Shown here in pieces: positions 25,459 to 36,590 of a stretch of 64,000 nt of DNA. Numbering within the stretch: the first letter of the stretch is position 1; the number at the start of each line of letters is the position of its first letter. Source of the DNA: Rhexocercosporidium sp. MPI-PUGE-AT-0058 (lineage: Eukaryota; Ascomycota; Leotiomycetes; Helotiales); assembly GCA_020746875.1 (NCBI GenBank), contig JAGTJL010000010.1, forward strand, positions 744,001 through 808,000, in the 5' to 3' direction. Below the pieces are notes generated by a model. The model ran no database searches. It worked only from the letters and a program-made list of their open reading frames with translations, and was not told the DNA's origin. A program made the position numbers and the translations under genes.

Positions 25459-25890
25459 AATTCCAGATTCAATGTTCTGGACTGTGTTCGTTAACAAAGA
25501 GATGGAAAAGCCAGTGCCATGAGCGAGCGAATAAATTGCTATGTTAGTTGGAGTTCGGCTTATTGCTGATGTCGTCGTCGTTTGTCGTTGGGGTTTCTGG
25601 TTCACCGATTCAAGTTCAAGTCCGCGATGCGCCTTTGCTGTGTTTACAGCACAGGCGTGGGTTGCCCAGCAACGCGGTTCCGTCTCCAAGGTCAACGCAC
25701 CCCTGCATTTCATTCTCTTGGCATTTCAGGGCTTCCCAGCCTTGGTGGCGACAGAGCTCCAAAGCTAATCGATAAGCATTTAATTTAAATGTTCCCCGCC
25801 AATTCTAGACTTGCTTGCTTCACTTTATATTTCCTCTACTTCTCCCCCCATTTGTGTGACAATTGCAGAGCAGGCAACTCCTCGGCAAAC
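25459..25890. promoter_or_regulatory. Divergent promoter, NIMA kinase / ankyrin-BTB gene
   Basis: The 432 bp between two head-to-head start codons must contain both 5' UTRs and core promoters. An AT-rich patch (CATTTAATTTAAATG region, about 25779-25793) is visible. No established factor site is claimed. Confidence 0.6.
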
Positions 25891-28164
25891 ATGGTACTTC
25901 GCAAGGACGAGCTGGAGGTGCAGTTGAAGGACGAACATCAGCTAATTAGAGACGGGGTTCTTAAGGACGATAGCCCTCTTGACGTCAGCATTGAGTATGT
26001 TCTCGGTCTATGTTCTCCATCTGACCAGGGCAATGAAGTTGAAGACTAGCTTCAGTTGCTGGCCATTCCTATGAATCACTTTACTGATTTGTATCTGCCA
26101 GATTCAAGAGTCTCTGCGATGCCTGTCGGATTGGAGACTTGAAGGGTTGTCAAGAAGCCATCGCCTCCGGAGTTAATATCAACGCCCGAGATGTTTTTGA
26201 TTACACTCCTTTGATATTGGCCAGTCTCTGCGGACACTACGAAGTCGTGCAATTCCTCCTCGAAGCCGGCGCTCTCTGCGAACGAGATACCTTCCAAGGG
26301 GAAAGATGCTTGTACAATGCTCTCAACAATCGAATCCGGAATCTCCTGTTAGAATACGAGTACGTGAAGCACTGCGGTGACATATTCCCCCCAATTTTCA
26401 AGGGAATTCCAGACTATTACTGACTTTTGTTTTACAGCTATTCGAAAAGCAGCGATCCCCTGCAACCTTTGGCCTCCCACATTACGACTCTTCTGACTCG
26501 ACAGACACCAAATACATCCGACATTTGTCTCACAGCTGGTTCAGAAAAGTGGAATCTTCACAAATTTGTCCTCTCAGCACGGTCACCATACTTTTCCAAG
26601 AAACTCGCCACTGCCCCGGAAACACCTGTTTGGAAATTGGCAAATACAATACCACCTGAAGCTTTTCACATTGCTTTGCGTTATTTATACCTTGGAGATG
26701 TGCCTGCAGACCTCGGCCTATCCAGCAAGAGCTTTGTTACAGAAGAAGAAGTCCTCAAAGGCATCGATAAAGTCAGCAAACAATTGGAGATCGAATCGCT
26801 TTGGGAGGGCTTGCTGGCGGGAAGTGACAGGCGGATTGCGAGACAGAGACACCAAGATGAAGTCATTCGAGGCCGAGACCAGATAGAAGCATGGTACCGG
26901 AATAATGTTCTCAAGAACAAAATCAACGTAGATTCCAGCAAAGCAAACGACGTAAAGTGGATGAGAGATAATAGCATTTTCGCGGATGTACTGCTTCAAG
27001 CGGATGAAGAAGGCTCCGACGAACCAACTTCTGGTCAAGAAACACCAAAAACAAGAAATGCACTTGGCCCTCTGAATGGCATACCTATAGGCCCATCTGC
27101 AACTTCTCGATCTCCATCAGTAACAAGAAAGTCAAAACAAGCGGTTCTATTCCCTTGCCATCGTGCGATGCTGTTAAGATCCGAATATTTCCAGACAATG
27201 TTTGCATCTTCTTTTAAAGAGGCCCAGGTCACAGACTTCCTCCAAATTATCAAGGTAGGAAATTCCCTCTCCTTCATCCATGCAAAGGCCTTCTCATGGT
27301 GGCTGGATCGGAAGTATTTTAGAAATAAACGTTTTCTTTGAGACCGGGATGCATTTTGCTTACATCTCGTTCTTAGGTTGACTGTACACCAAAGGTACTG
27401 GAGGTTGTTCTGACCTTCATTTACACCGAGCAGACACACATCCCCATCGACCTCGCTCTAGATGTACTCTTTGTCGCGGACATGCTGCTTATTGAGAAAC
27501 TCAAAGCGAAAGCGGCAACTGTCATAAGTACTGTCGGCATGGGTAGTGGAGGCCTTCCAGACCGGACGCACAACGAGGCTGCGCAAGATCCAGAAGTTGA
27601 AGTTGAACCGATCAATGTTTATGATGTGATTCGAGCAGCTTGGGATCTCAAGGTGCAACGTCTGGAAGAATTTAGTGCGAGATATTTGGCATTCAGACTA
27701 GAAGACTATATCGATGAACAGGAGTTCGAGGACTTGATCAAAGAGAGTGCATCTAGAATCCAGCATCGGCAGGAAACTGATACGATCGAACTTCTGGACG
27801 AGTAAGTGAACTCTATCTTAATGTCTGTAATGGACTGACGAAATCCAGCATTCGGCATTACCTTTCTGATCGATTCCGACTTCGATTCGAAGATTCAGGA
27901 CTCGAAGATATGATGGACGAGAACGAGGAAGCCACAGATGCTGATATGACCACCGATGAGTCTCAAACATTAGACGAAGCTATTGATGTGAGCACTGCGC
28001 CAGACAAAACTCTCGACTCTGCTTCGAATCCGTTTTTGAGTGGCGATATTAGAACCTTGGACGGAGAAGTCGCAGGTGATGAGTTTGCGGCCGACGCAAT
28101 TAATTACCAGGTTCTGCTTGGAAAAATCGATGACCTATTAGACAAGTTGAAGCTAGACGCATAG
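25891..28164 (+). CDS. Ankyrin repeat and BTB/POZ domain protein (ABTB1-like)
   Basis: Five exons (25891-25994, 26102-26359, 26438-27254, 27377-27801, 27849-28164) give 639 residues; all introns are GT-AG and keep frame. An N-terminal pair of ankyrin-type units (NARDVFDYTPLILASLCGHY, VVQFLLEAGALCERD) lies at about residues 50-110. A first BTB domain follows (SDICLTAGSEKWNLHKFVLSARSP), then a linker with an acidic, proline-containing stretch (DEEGSDEPTSGQETP) and a second BTB domain (FADVLLQ ... LFPCHRAMLLRSEYFQTMF). The tail is acidic and ends in a predicted helix. Family members act as substrate adaptors for cullin-3 ubiquitin ligases or as translation-factor partners; the role here is inferred only. 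The ATG at 25891 starts the conserved part; the frame is open upstream but has no better start. Confidence 0.85.
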
Positions 28165-29240
28165 ACTGAATCTAGAGCTCTTGGATACTGATCCATACCA
28201 CAGACTGCTTTAGTGGTTGTTGAAAGTTGTGCCTGCTGAGCGCTGTGTATGAAGGTTGGCATTGCTTGATTTTAATGAAGACCTTGCAAGTGCAGGAGGA
28301 GACTTAACCCACCTTTTTTTGAGGAACACACTTTTACTTTTCCAAGTCTCATGCCAACGGATTATTCTTCTGGTCCTGAGTCCGCTTCCAATTGTTGCCA
28401 CGATCAATTCAATGCCAGCAGTCCTCGGACCGTTCCGCTCCTGGTCGGTCCTAAAGCAAATACACTTTGCATCCCTTATCAAGATATCACACATGTCTTC
28501 ACAACAGCAAATACTAAGACGCTCGAACATTGAGATCGGTTCTTCCTTCCAAATTTCGGCACAAGCCGCATTGGCATTGATTACAGAATGCCAAAACCGG
28601 TTGGGTTGCGGTTGAGATCCATCTGTCAGGCTCGCTTGTCGCTCTTGGCGAATCATTCCTCCTTGTCAACCATTTCTTTTCAGAGCGCGTTTCACCATCC
28701 GACAAGTCATGTCAGAGCTTGGCTTGCCAGCATTTGCTGGAGCCAGACCGTTCCAAGGACTTGCCATGGCATCGCGAAGATCTTATGCTTGGCTGTCAAT
28801 CCACTTGGAAGTTATGGATGTCTTGCATCCCTGTGGCCTCAGTTTCACTCCTGCATGCACGGTCTTTTGATACAGCTCATTGGCCCATAACTTCATAAGG
28901 TCGCCCTTTTGGTCAAGGATATCCAATAACTATGTCTTTGTGTAGAAACCCGGTGACTGTATTGCTGTCAAGTCAAGGGGAAAGCATCTTCTTATGCTGA
29001 TCATATACCATCCACTCCAAATCCCCTCGAGGTTATCAAGTCTCAGGTCGCCTCAAGATCTTTCTCATATCTACTCAACCTCTTCCCCATATTGTCAAGA
29101 TTCTTGGCCCATCTTCTTCTTTTCGCTTGGTAATTTGCTCATTCTAACGGGCTATCCACGTTCATAATCAAACATAGTTTTTGTGTCGCCAATGAGCGTT
29201 CGATATCCAGTGTACCCTTGCCTTCCTTCTTCTCGATGAG
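28165..29240. other. Intergenic upstream of the methionine permease
   Basis: This 1.08-kb region contains the 3' end of the ankyrin-BTB gene and the permease promoter. Overlapping open frames of about 119 (+) and 148 (-) codons exist around 28210-28656. Neither has domain similarity, and the plus-strand one lacks a good ATG. Confidence 0.45.
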
Positions 29241-31316
29241 ATGCCTATGACAGGGTTCTCGCAGTCGAGGTCTTTCATCGGAGAAGCAATCTCAACCGTG
29301 TCGTCTCCACTACGGAACAGCTTCATTGAAGCTGGCTATCGTTCCCCTGTTACTCCACGACGGTCACGGCCTTCGACCCGGGAAGCGACCACGACTAGAC
29401 CACAAAACCTTCTTGTTAACACGGAGCATGCGAGATATGGTACTTACACCAGTTCAACATGTCTTACCACACCACACACTTTTTCGGAAGTCTCACCAAG
29501 CAAAACGGAAGCAACCTACTGTTCAAAGAGTGTCTCCGACAGTGGGTTATCGAGTGCCACAATAGCTTCACCTTCTCCACATATCACTTTCCCGCTCACA
29601 CCACACTTTAAAGTGTCTTCTTCTGATGGAAAACTCGGGACTTTTTCTGCAATCAACATCATTTTGGGCAAGACCGTCGGTGTCGGAATATACTCTATAC
29701 CCTCTTCGATATTCAACTCTGTCGGCTCAGTGGGCGCATCCCTACTACTATGGATTATTGGATCAGTCATTTCATTTTGCGGTCTAGCCGTCTACTTGGA
29801 TCTGGGCACATCCATGCCCCGAAGTGGTGGGGAACGAGTCTATCTCGAACGAATATTCAAGAAGCCTAGGATGCTTGCGACTTGTATGTTCATGTCATAC
29901 GTTGTACTCCTAGGTTTCAGTACGCCCAATTGTATAGTGTTGGGAGAGTACGTAATGTACGCTTTGGAAGTTGAGGTGAACAGGTGGAACGTGCGAGCTG
30001 TAGCTGTCTGGGTCATCACGGTGATCTGTTTGATACATGCTCGGTACCAGAAAGTCGGACTAAGAATTATCAATGTGCTCGGCATGGGCAAGATGCTTAT
30101 TCTGGTGGTTGTCATTTTCTCAGGCATAGCTGGAGCGTTAATGGGCGTCGGTTCCGCTTCATCGCCACTTAGTCGGCGACGTCTCAATGGTGGGCTAGGC
30201 TCCTTCGATTTTCTGAACGAAGAGCTGCCTCAGCTCAGCACGGCACAAGAGAACTTCTCCAACCTCTTTTCTGGGTCCTCGACTCAACCCTACGACTACG
30301 CTACGGCTCTACTCAAAATCCTGTACTGTTTTCGAGGCTACAGCACAGCAAACCAGGTCCTCTCAGAAGTACGAAATCCCATCCCAACTCTCCGTCTCGC
30401 AGCACCAGTAGCACTTTCACTCGTCTCGAGTGGATATATCCTCGCCAACGTTTCCTACTTCCTCGTCGTATCCAAAGAAGACTTCCGCTCCTCAGGCGTC
30501 GTGATAGCAGGTCATTTCTTCAAGAACATCTTCGGAGAAGTGGTAGGCGAGAATGTGCTGCCAATTTTTATCATCATTTCTGCTTTCGGCAATATTGCAG
30601 CGACGTCTTTTGCACAAGCTCGGGTCAACCAGGAGTTAGGGAAAGACGGCCTCTTGCCATTCTCGCATTTCTTCGCTGGGAAGAATCAGTGGGATTCGCC
30701 TACTCCAGGTCTCTTCTTGCACTGGCTGGTCTCTGTCCTCGTCATCGTCGTCCCACCGCCAGGCGAGATATACAACTTCCTTGTAGATATCGGCGGCTAC
30801 CCCGTCTCTATCATCAGTGTGGCCATCTCGCTTGGCCTCTTATATCTGCAAACTTCACCACAAGAGAACTGGCAATCACCATTTCGCGCCAAGAAAATAT
30901 ACACGGTTGTCTTTGCCGGGAGTAATTGTCTGCTGCTCGTCTTACCTTGGATTAAACCTTGTGAGGAGAAGGGTGATGGTCGATTCCCGTATTTTGCGTA
31001 CCCTGTTACGGCTCTTGCTATTCTTGGGAGCGGGGTCGTTTATTGGTGTTGGTGGGCGGCTGTTAGACCGAGGATATTTGGTGGGGAGCGGAGTTGGCTG
31101 AGTGATCTTGATAGGAGGAGAAGACATAGCAGGGAAGCGAGTGATGAGGCAGTGCCGATGATAGGTCGTGATAGTGAGGAGGAAGATACAGATGTGTCTA
31201 ATCAAGACAACGTTGAAGTGATTCTAGAGGAAGAAAACAGAATGAGTAAGAGAACACCCTGTGGGTGTCCCTTGCGACGCGAAGCCATTGTCAGTCGGGA
31301 GATTGAGAGACAATGA
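29241..31316 (+). CDS. MUP1: MUP1-like amino acid (methionine) permease
   Basis: Single exon of 691 residues encoding a 12-helix APC-superfamily transporter of the LAT type, the group that includes yeast high-affinity methionine permease Mup1 and Mup3. After a cytoplasmic serine/threonine-rich N-terminus of about 130 residues, the first helix carries the substrate-site signature INIILGKTVGVGIYSIPSSI. The next block (SGGERVYLERIF) is typical of the family, and the remaining helices are evenly spaced to about residue 610. The C-terminal tail is acidic (DSEEEDTDVSNQDNVEVILE) and could carry signals for ubiquitin-dependent turnover, as in yeast Mup1. Two in-frame methionines lie at positions 1 and 3; the first is used. 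Methionine specificity is inferred from family similarity; cysteine or other neutral amino acids are possible. Confidence 0.85.
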   Translation: MPMTGFSQSRSFIGEAISTVSSPLRNSFIEAGYRSPVTPRRSRPSTREATTTRPQNLLVNTEHARYGTYTSSTCLTTPHTFSEVSPSKTEATYCSKSVSDSGLSSATIASPSPHITFPLTPHFKVSSSDGKLGTFSAINIILGKTVGVGIYSIPSSIFNSVGSVGASLLLWIIGSVISFCGLAVYLDLGTSMPRSGGERVYLERIFKKPRMLATCMFMSYVVLLGFSTPNCIVLGEYVMYALEVEVNRWNVRAVAVWVITVICLIHARYQKVGLRIINVLGMGKMLILVVVIFSGIAGALMGVGSASSPLSRRRLNGGLGSFDFLNEELPQLSTAQENFSNLFSGSSTQPYDYATALLKILYCFRGYSTANQVLSEVRNPIPTLRLAAPVALSLVSSGYILANVSYFLVVSKEDFRSSGVVIAGHFFKNIFGEVVGENVLPIFIIISAFGNIAATSFAQARVNQELGKDGLLPFSHFFAGKNQWDSPTPGLFLHWLVSVLVIVVPPPGEIYNFLVDIGGYPVSIISVAISLGLLYLQTSPQENWQSPFRAKKIYTVVFAGSNCLLLVLPWIKPCEEKGDGRFPYFAYPVTALAILGSGVVYWCWWAAVRPRIFGGERSWLSDLDRRRRHSREASDEAVPMIGRDSEEEDTDVSNQDNVEVILEEENRMSKRTPCGCPLRREAIVSREIERQ

Positions 31317-32332
31317 TAGCGCTATTTCAGAAGAATCAAGAGACATAATTCAGGAGCGAATCTTACATAGCACAGGGCCAGAATATAAGACCAGTGTACA
31401 TTTCATTCGTCGTTCTGGACTCGTTAGAGAACTATGAACACCCCTCGAGATGACAACACAAATTGCTCAACTCATGGTTTTTACGCTCATGACACATACA
31501 ATTCCTAGAGCATCCACAATGTTCGCATATGCTTGTTGTTAGTACACTGTATTTGAGTCTAAGATTTTGCCGTTTTATTCTATTTACCTTCTATTGTAGA
31601 TTGATTTTGTAGCGACTTACACCATCACACAAGAAATCGTCTTCACTAGTTTCAATCGTTCTTACATCAATGACAACAAACGATGATAGTGTTGAAATAC
31701 TTAAAAGCTTAATGTCGAGCACTGTACAACGTAAATCCAGAGTCTCCACCTCTTACCTAGTTTCTCTCCAACATGCACTTTTCTAGCTTTCCTATCGTAA
31801 ATCGACCAGCTTGATACGGCACGATATGATCGTAGAACATCATGTCATCCTCATAATCCCCAGGTATCCAGACAGCATGAACTCTGGGAATGTAAGTTTC
31901 TAAAGTGTGTGCTAAAAAAGCCCATGCCTCCTTGCTCCGTCTGGCACCAACTGGAACCTTTTTTTTTTTTTTTGCTTGCATACCTACCTGCCTAAGTACC
32001 TACTTCATATGCTACCGTTATCACCCCCTCCCCCGTTGCCTAAGGTACGAAGTTACAAGTATACTGCTTTGCTCTCTCGATAAGTCGGCACTCACTCACT
32101 CACTCACTTGGTCCAGAAACACTTCTAAGCTGCCTCGCAGCTCATCCATCCAGCCAGGGAGGTACAACACTGTTACCTACTAAAATCTACTCTAAGCTAC
32201 TCTACGCCCCCTGGTGCTGACATCCTAAAATCTTGGGGTCCTGCGATCCTCACCTCTTTGTTCCCCCCACCCCCACCCCCCACCCCCACCCCCACCCCCA
32301 TTTCCGTCTACCTTTCTATCTATCTACACACC
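31317..32332. other. Intergenic with homopolymer and simple repeats
   Basis: Contains a T15 run (31959-31973), a short CACT repeat (about 32092-32108) and the C-rich block listed separately. A 74-codon minus-strand frame (31757-31981, starting with ATG) reads through the T-run as lysines. Its remaining sequence looks protein-like, but no family is recognised. Confidence 0.4.
32262..32300. repeat. CCCCCA tandem repeat (G-quadruplex-prone on minus strand)
   Basis: Six blocks of five or six C are separated by single A residues. The complementary strand carries six G-tracts of five or more with one-base loops, the strongest class of predicted G-quadruplex. It lies 33 bp upstream of the ATG of the beta-lactamase remnant. 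Confidence 0.8.
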
Positions 32333-32824
32333 ATGGCAGTGAATACGTCCCTGCGTGAGTTGGAGCTGACTATACGCCAGATATGCTCCATTTGTGGTGT
32401 CACGGGAGTGTTCATCGGCGTTCTGCACCACGGCAAAGTCGTTTATGAAGAAACTTTCGGCTTCCAAGATGTGGAGGCAAAGCTCCTGCCGCATTCGTTC
32501 ACCGGAATTTACCGTAACATGGTCAAGACGTTCGACATCACGGTCTTCGAGAAGGATGCCAAATTGTGGATGAACTTCAAGGGAAATCCACTAGAAATAT
32601 ACCTCCTCACTTACTGGAAGAACGACATATTCTCCTGGCTCATGGCTAGGGATGAGGGAGCGAAGCGAGCCCGCAACATGTCCACTCATATTGATATGTT
32701 GGAAATTGTATTCGTCGATTATGGAATTGGCAGCATTCATCACACCACCTAGGCTATGGAACCCGAAATTAAGGAAGGCGTCGTTTTATACAAGGACGGT
32801 GCAGACTCTCATGTAGAGTTGTGA
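32333..32824 (+). pseudogene. Beta-lactamase-family protein remnant, catalytic core deleted
   Basis: The 139 codons from ATG 32333 to TAG 32752 join the two ends of a fungal beta-lactamase/transpeptidase-like protein. The start (ICSICGVTGVFIGVLHHGKV, GFQDVEAKLLP) is the family N-terminus. The rest (FEKDAKLWMNFKGNPLEIYL, TYWKNDIFSWLM, DEGAKRAR) resembles the family C-terminal domain. The whole middle, which holds the SxxK serine and the YxN motif, is missing, so no hydrolase activity is possible. The TAG at 32750-32752 stands where the next in-frame codons continue (AMEPEIKEGVVLYKDG) to TGA 32822-32824, suggesting a nonsense change of a tryptophan codon. A short secreted or regulatory protein cannot be excluded, but a dead gene is more likely. 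Confidence 0.65.
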
Positions 32825-33140
32825 TCGTAATTGTTATAATGCACTTCATTGAACTGTCTAATTTCATTTTTACGATTGACAACCCTTGTATTTTCTCCAG
32901 ACCACAGTGGTGTTTCATCCTCTGACGATGAGAGGAGTTATAGACTAGTAATTTTACTTTGGAAACCTAAAAGCCATTGCCCTGACCTCAACACTAGACC
33001 TCTGGAGGAATCCAGTGGCACATCAGCTGGCTGGAACGAAGAACGAGGTGCAACTTGTGGACTTAGCATGGTTGAACTGGGAGGAGCGTTAACCCACATT
33101 TGGCTAGTAAGTCTCTCAAATCAAAATTAGGAAGAGCGCT
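32825..33140. other. Intergenic, nothing recognised
   Basis: This stretch lies downstream of the beta-lactamase remnant. A 93-codon open frame (about 32849-33130) has no recognisable feature. Confidence 0.4.
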
Positions 33141-33913
33141 TCATCGACGCACTGGTTTCGAAGGTATACCACTTGTAGTGCGGTCTGTAGAAGGACGGAA
33201 CACCTCGCCCCGCCAGTGCCTACGGATTTGATCGATGGCTAGTAGGTCCTGGGCGCTTACCGTCGAGCCATCACATATGGCCGGGGGCCAATTTATCGCT
33301 GAATAAAATAGAGGCTGCCAAATGCTGTTTTTTGTTTCAATCAGAACTGTTCTGCGAGATTTTGGATGAGTACTATACTTGATGACCCGCACATGGGTGT
33401 CGAGGAGAGACTTCCCTTGCCCTTCAGGCTGCTTCATGAGATCTGTCACCATATTCAATACCTATTTGCTTGTCAAGTCTACAGGAGAATTATCATCACG
33501 CTTCTGCTAGTCTCACGATGACTTACCAATGTTACCAATGTGCACTGTGGCGGCCGGGCCCATGAAGAGCTTTGGGTCCGTGGCATCTATCAGTGTCCCA
33601 GGCGGGAGCGGTAGATTGCTCTCGAAGCTGCAGCAAGTGGTTTCAGTAAAAGAACAACAAATTGAACTAGGGGAACACGAAGGAAACAAAGCAGAGCAAC
33701 GACAGACGGCAATCATACCCTGCGTTGGAAAACATGCACCAAGTCAGCATCCGCAACATGTTTCCTGATCAAGCACCCCATATCAAGATAGAACTGCGAC
33801 TTGACAGCTTCCTTGTCGTACCCTAATACTGGCTCTACTGGCCTTTGACAGGATAGATAAAATAGTTTGGTAGCAGCGGGTCGACGACATCGTTCGCAAC
33901 AACCTCCTTCCAT
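33141..33913 (-). pseudogene. Unrecognised gene, probably degraded
   Basis: Three protein-like blocks on the minus strand look like exons of one gene. They are 33913-33719 (ATG, CCERCRRPAATKLFYL, then DMGCLIRKHVADADLVHVFQ), about 33635-33530 (SNLPLPPGTLIDATDPKLFM, GPAATVHIGN) and about 33461-33141 (NMVTDLMKQPEGQGKSLLDT ... HVRVIKYS ... ETKNSIWQPLFYSAINWPPA). A GTATGA donor follows the first block and a GTAAGT donor follows the second. No combination of consensus splice sites keeps all three in phase: the second-to-third junction leaves the wrong phase. I do not recognise the family. It may be a pseudogene, or the true exons may differ from those proposed. Confidence 0.3.
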
Positions 33914-34434
33914 GGCTGCGCCCTGTCTTCCTTCCCAGCTCGCTCGTACATCCCACCATTTCCTTAACTCCGTCGATTAGGCTAACCACAATTTGTCCTC
34001 GTGAGACACGATCAATGGGAAGCTGAAGTGCTAGTCAACAAACGAAGCGAGTGACGAAAGGGGAATTGTGGGTCCACTAATAAACAGAAGGCTAGTAGAG
34101 TATACTATATGTATATATTCAGAGGGATGTATCGACTGTGACCACTGTCTAACGATTTGGTCAGGTAAACAGTGAAAGCGAAAGGGAAAAGCTGAGTAAT
34201 AACGGCATTGCTCAATTGTTTTCAGTATGTCTGCTACTCATGGTTCTTTCCTCAATCCAGCATTCGTCTTCCGCTTGACCACAGATACATGAAAAGGGCA
34301 GAAAATTGCTAACATCCCATATTTAATATCATTCCATTTGTAAGATTACTATTTCGTCATGTATCCCGAAGAACTTCAGACTCTCTCTTCTTTCGTTCCT
34401 TCGGCGTGGCTAGAAACCCCTAAGACCTGAGAAA
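33914..34434. other. Intergenic
   Basis: The stretch lies upstream of the degraded gene and downstream of the lectin-like gene. An AT-rich patch is present around 34085-34120. Nothing else is seen. Confidence 0.4.
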
Positions 34435-36239
34435 TCAACCATCCGTCATGGTAACATTATTCCCCTTACCCCAATCGTCAGAGTACCCAACGAATGGCGC
34501 AGCTCTCGCCGTGACACGAACAATCCCCTTTCCCAAACTCTGTACATTATCATACCTCTGTCCATTATCATAATAATCAGTGTCCACCCTGACATAAAAA
34601 ATCTGCATCCTCTCCCTATTCTCCACTATACCCCCCACATCAACACCCATCGTCCTATTGCCCTCGAAATTCCAGCACGTAACAGCAATAAGCGGTGGAA
34701 TCTCCACAGCTTTAGGGATGCTGAGGAAAGCACTGCTAGGAACCTTGCCGATGGCGTTGATACCGTCGATGTAGACGAGAGGAGCGCTGGCTGCGGTGTA
34801 GCCGGAGGGGACCTCCACTGCGCCGAAGATGTTTTTGACTTCCGAGTCGGTGATGAAAAAGAGGTCAGGTTCTGGGATTCCTTTGTTGATATGTGGAATT
34901 ATTGCGGCCATCTTACGGATGGAAACGTCCCATGGGGCGTCGTCCACTCTTTGCGTGAGAGGCTGGGCTGTAATTTATGTCAGCTTTGATCGATTGATAG
35001 GAAGGCGCTGAGAGTTAAAGAAGGTGGCTTACGTGGATATGTCTCAGAACCAACCCGAACGACTCTTGATAACCTCGATTCGCTATCCACGAAAAATATG
35101 TGGACTTCAGCACTCATCGTACCGTCATTTGTGCCGACACCTGCAGCTGTCAATGCAGTTCCGGTGCTGTGAGCTTCCACGTCCAAAAGGCGCGAAGCCT
35201 CTGCCCGATTATCGAACCCAACAACAGGTACGGCCCAGCCTCTGGAGACTTCAGTAATGTCGATTTTCTTGCCACTAGTGCGCTTTTCTTGGTAGTAGAG
35301 CCGCACACCCTCGCTGGGCAGAACGACTGCAACTAGTGATGAGGCGGCAGGGGTCCTGATGATCATCCTGTGTGTGTCTGAAAATGCTGGATAGTCGACA
35401 AGCGTGAAATTGGTGGTGTAGATGTCGACTATGGATTCAATGATTGCATACTTAGTAACTGGATCAGGGAATGGGCTGATGAAGTAGAGAGCTATTCTCT
35501 ATTTCTCGATATTAGCTCCCTTGCCATACTTGAAAAGAATATTACTGACAGCGATATTGAGTTCTGGGACGGACCAACATACAGCCGTCATATTGGCTGG
35601 CTTCTGAGGCGAAAGCGTTCCAGCAAAATTTAGCTTTAACGGGAGCATAGACGACGAGTTTCTCCACATTGCGTCATGAAATTCGCCTTGAAGCCAGATT
35701 CCCCCATACATATCCTGGTGGAAAACGAAAGTGCCGGGTTCACACTCGGTTGCTGAAAGATCATAGACCGTGCTGATGGGAGCAGCGGGCGGAGTGTATG
35801 GAGTGTCGGCGGCCGAATTGTGTTTGTTCGAATGTCTTCTATTCACAACAAGTGACACGTACAAGCCAACGAAGAGTCCTGCACTGGCAAGCACAATGAA
35901 GAATAGGAGTGTTGCCCATTTGTTTGTTCTCGTCGTATCGCGAGTTTTCTGTGTGGGTCTATCGGGAAGAGCTGCGAAGGAATTAAACCGAGTAACTCCT
36001 GGACATACGGGAGCTGGAGGAGACTGGGAAGCTTCAGTAGGGTGAATTGGTTGAGTAGATTGGATAGAGTGAGCTGGCTGTGTCGTTGGGACAGGCTCGG
36101 AGAAAGATCGAGGCCGAGCAGAGTAGGGCGGCGGTTTACCTTCATCTGCTGCTGCTTGATAGGGAGGAACGCGATCGACTTCTTCCGTGTTAGGCGTCGC
36201 CTGAGCATTTCTATTGAACATGATATTGTACTGGACCAT
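34435..36239 (-). CDS. Type II membrane protein with lectin-like beta-propeller ectodomain
   Basis: Three exons (36239-35546, 35491-35033, 34967-34435) give 561 residues. Intron 1 (54 bp) has two nearby AG sites, and only the second keeps frame. Residues 1-107 are proline/serine-rich and presumably cytoplasmic, with a PPPY motif at 37-40 that could bind WW domains of Rsp5-type ubiquitin ligases. Residues 108-132 form one transmembrane helix, with basic residues next to it (NRRHSNKH). The remaining 420 residues are repeated beta-strand blocks (GIWLQGEFHDAMWRNSS, ALYFISPF-like, VRLYYQEKRTSGKKI, VHIFFVDSESRLSRV, MQIFYVRVDTDYYDNGQRYD) that resemble fungal fucose-specific lectin propellers (AAL-type). 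Sugar binding has not been shown and the similarity is judged by eye. Several N-x-S/T sites fit an extracellular location. Confidence 0.6.
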
Positions 36240-36590
36240 TGCGCCGGACTTTGAATTATGGGGGTCGTGTGGTGTTTTTGCGGTGGCGCATGCTTCACGA
36301 TCGCGACAACAACAGTTCGGACGTCAGAATAATGTGTTTGGGCTTTGAGGCGGGGAAGCCTCTTGCTGAAGTATTTTGACGAGCCAATATTCCAAGGTGT
36401 GGCTGTGCCACATGGTATTTGCTCGTTTGGCCGAACTGAGATCTTGGCTCGGTTAGGTGGCAGAGAACAACATCAGGTGAACGATACAAGAACACAGCCA
36501 TGCTTCACCTTACAACACTCTCCGTTAGCTTATCCCAGAAGTAAAGTGCGCAGAACAGATATCGGTGATGGGCTTTCGAAGTACCTCGTT
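36240..36590. other. Intergenic between lectin-like gene and TAD1
   Basis: This 351-bp stretch contains the TAD1 3' end and the promoter of the lectin-like gene. No other feature is seen. Confidence 0.5.

Noticed and set aside
28210..28656. Overlapping frames of 119 and 148 codons
   Set aside because: No domain, poor start codons, and both lie in the 3' region of the ankyrin-BTB gene.
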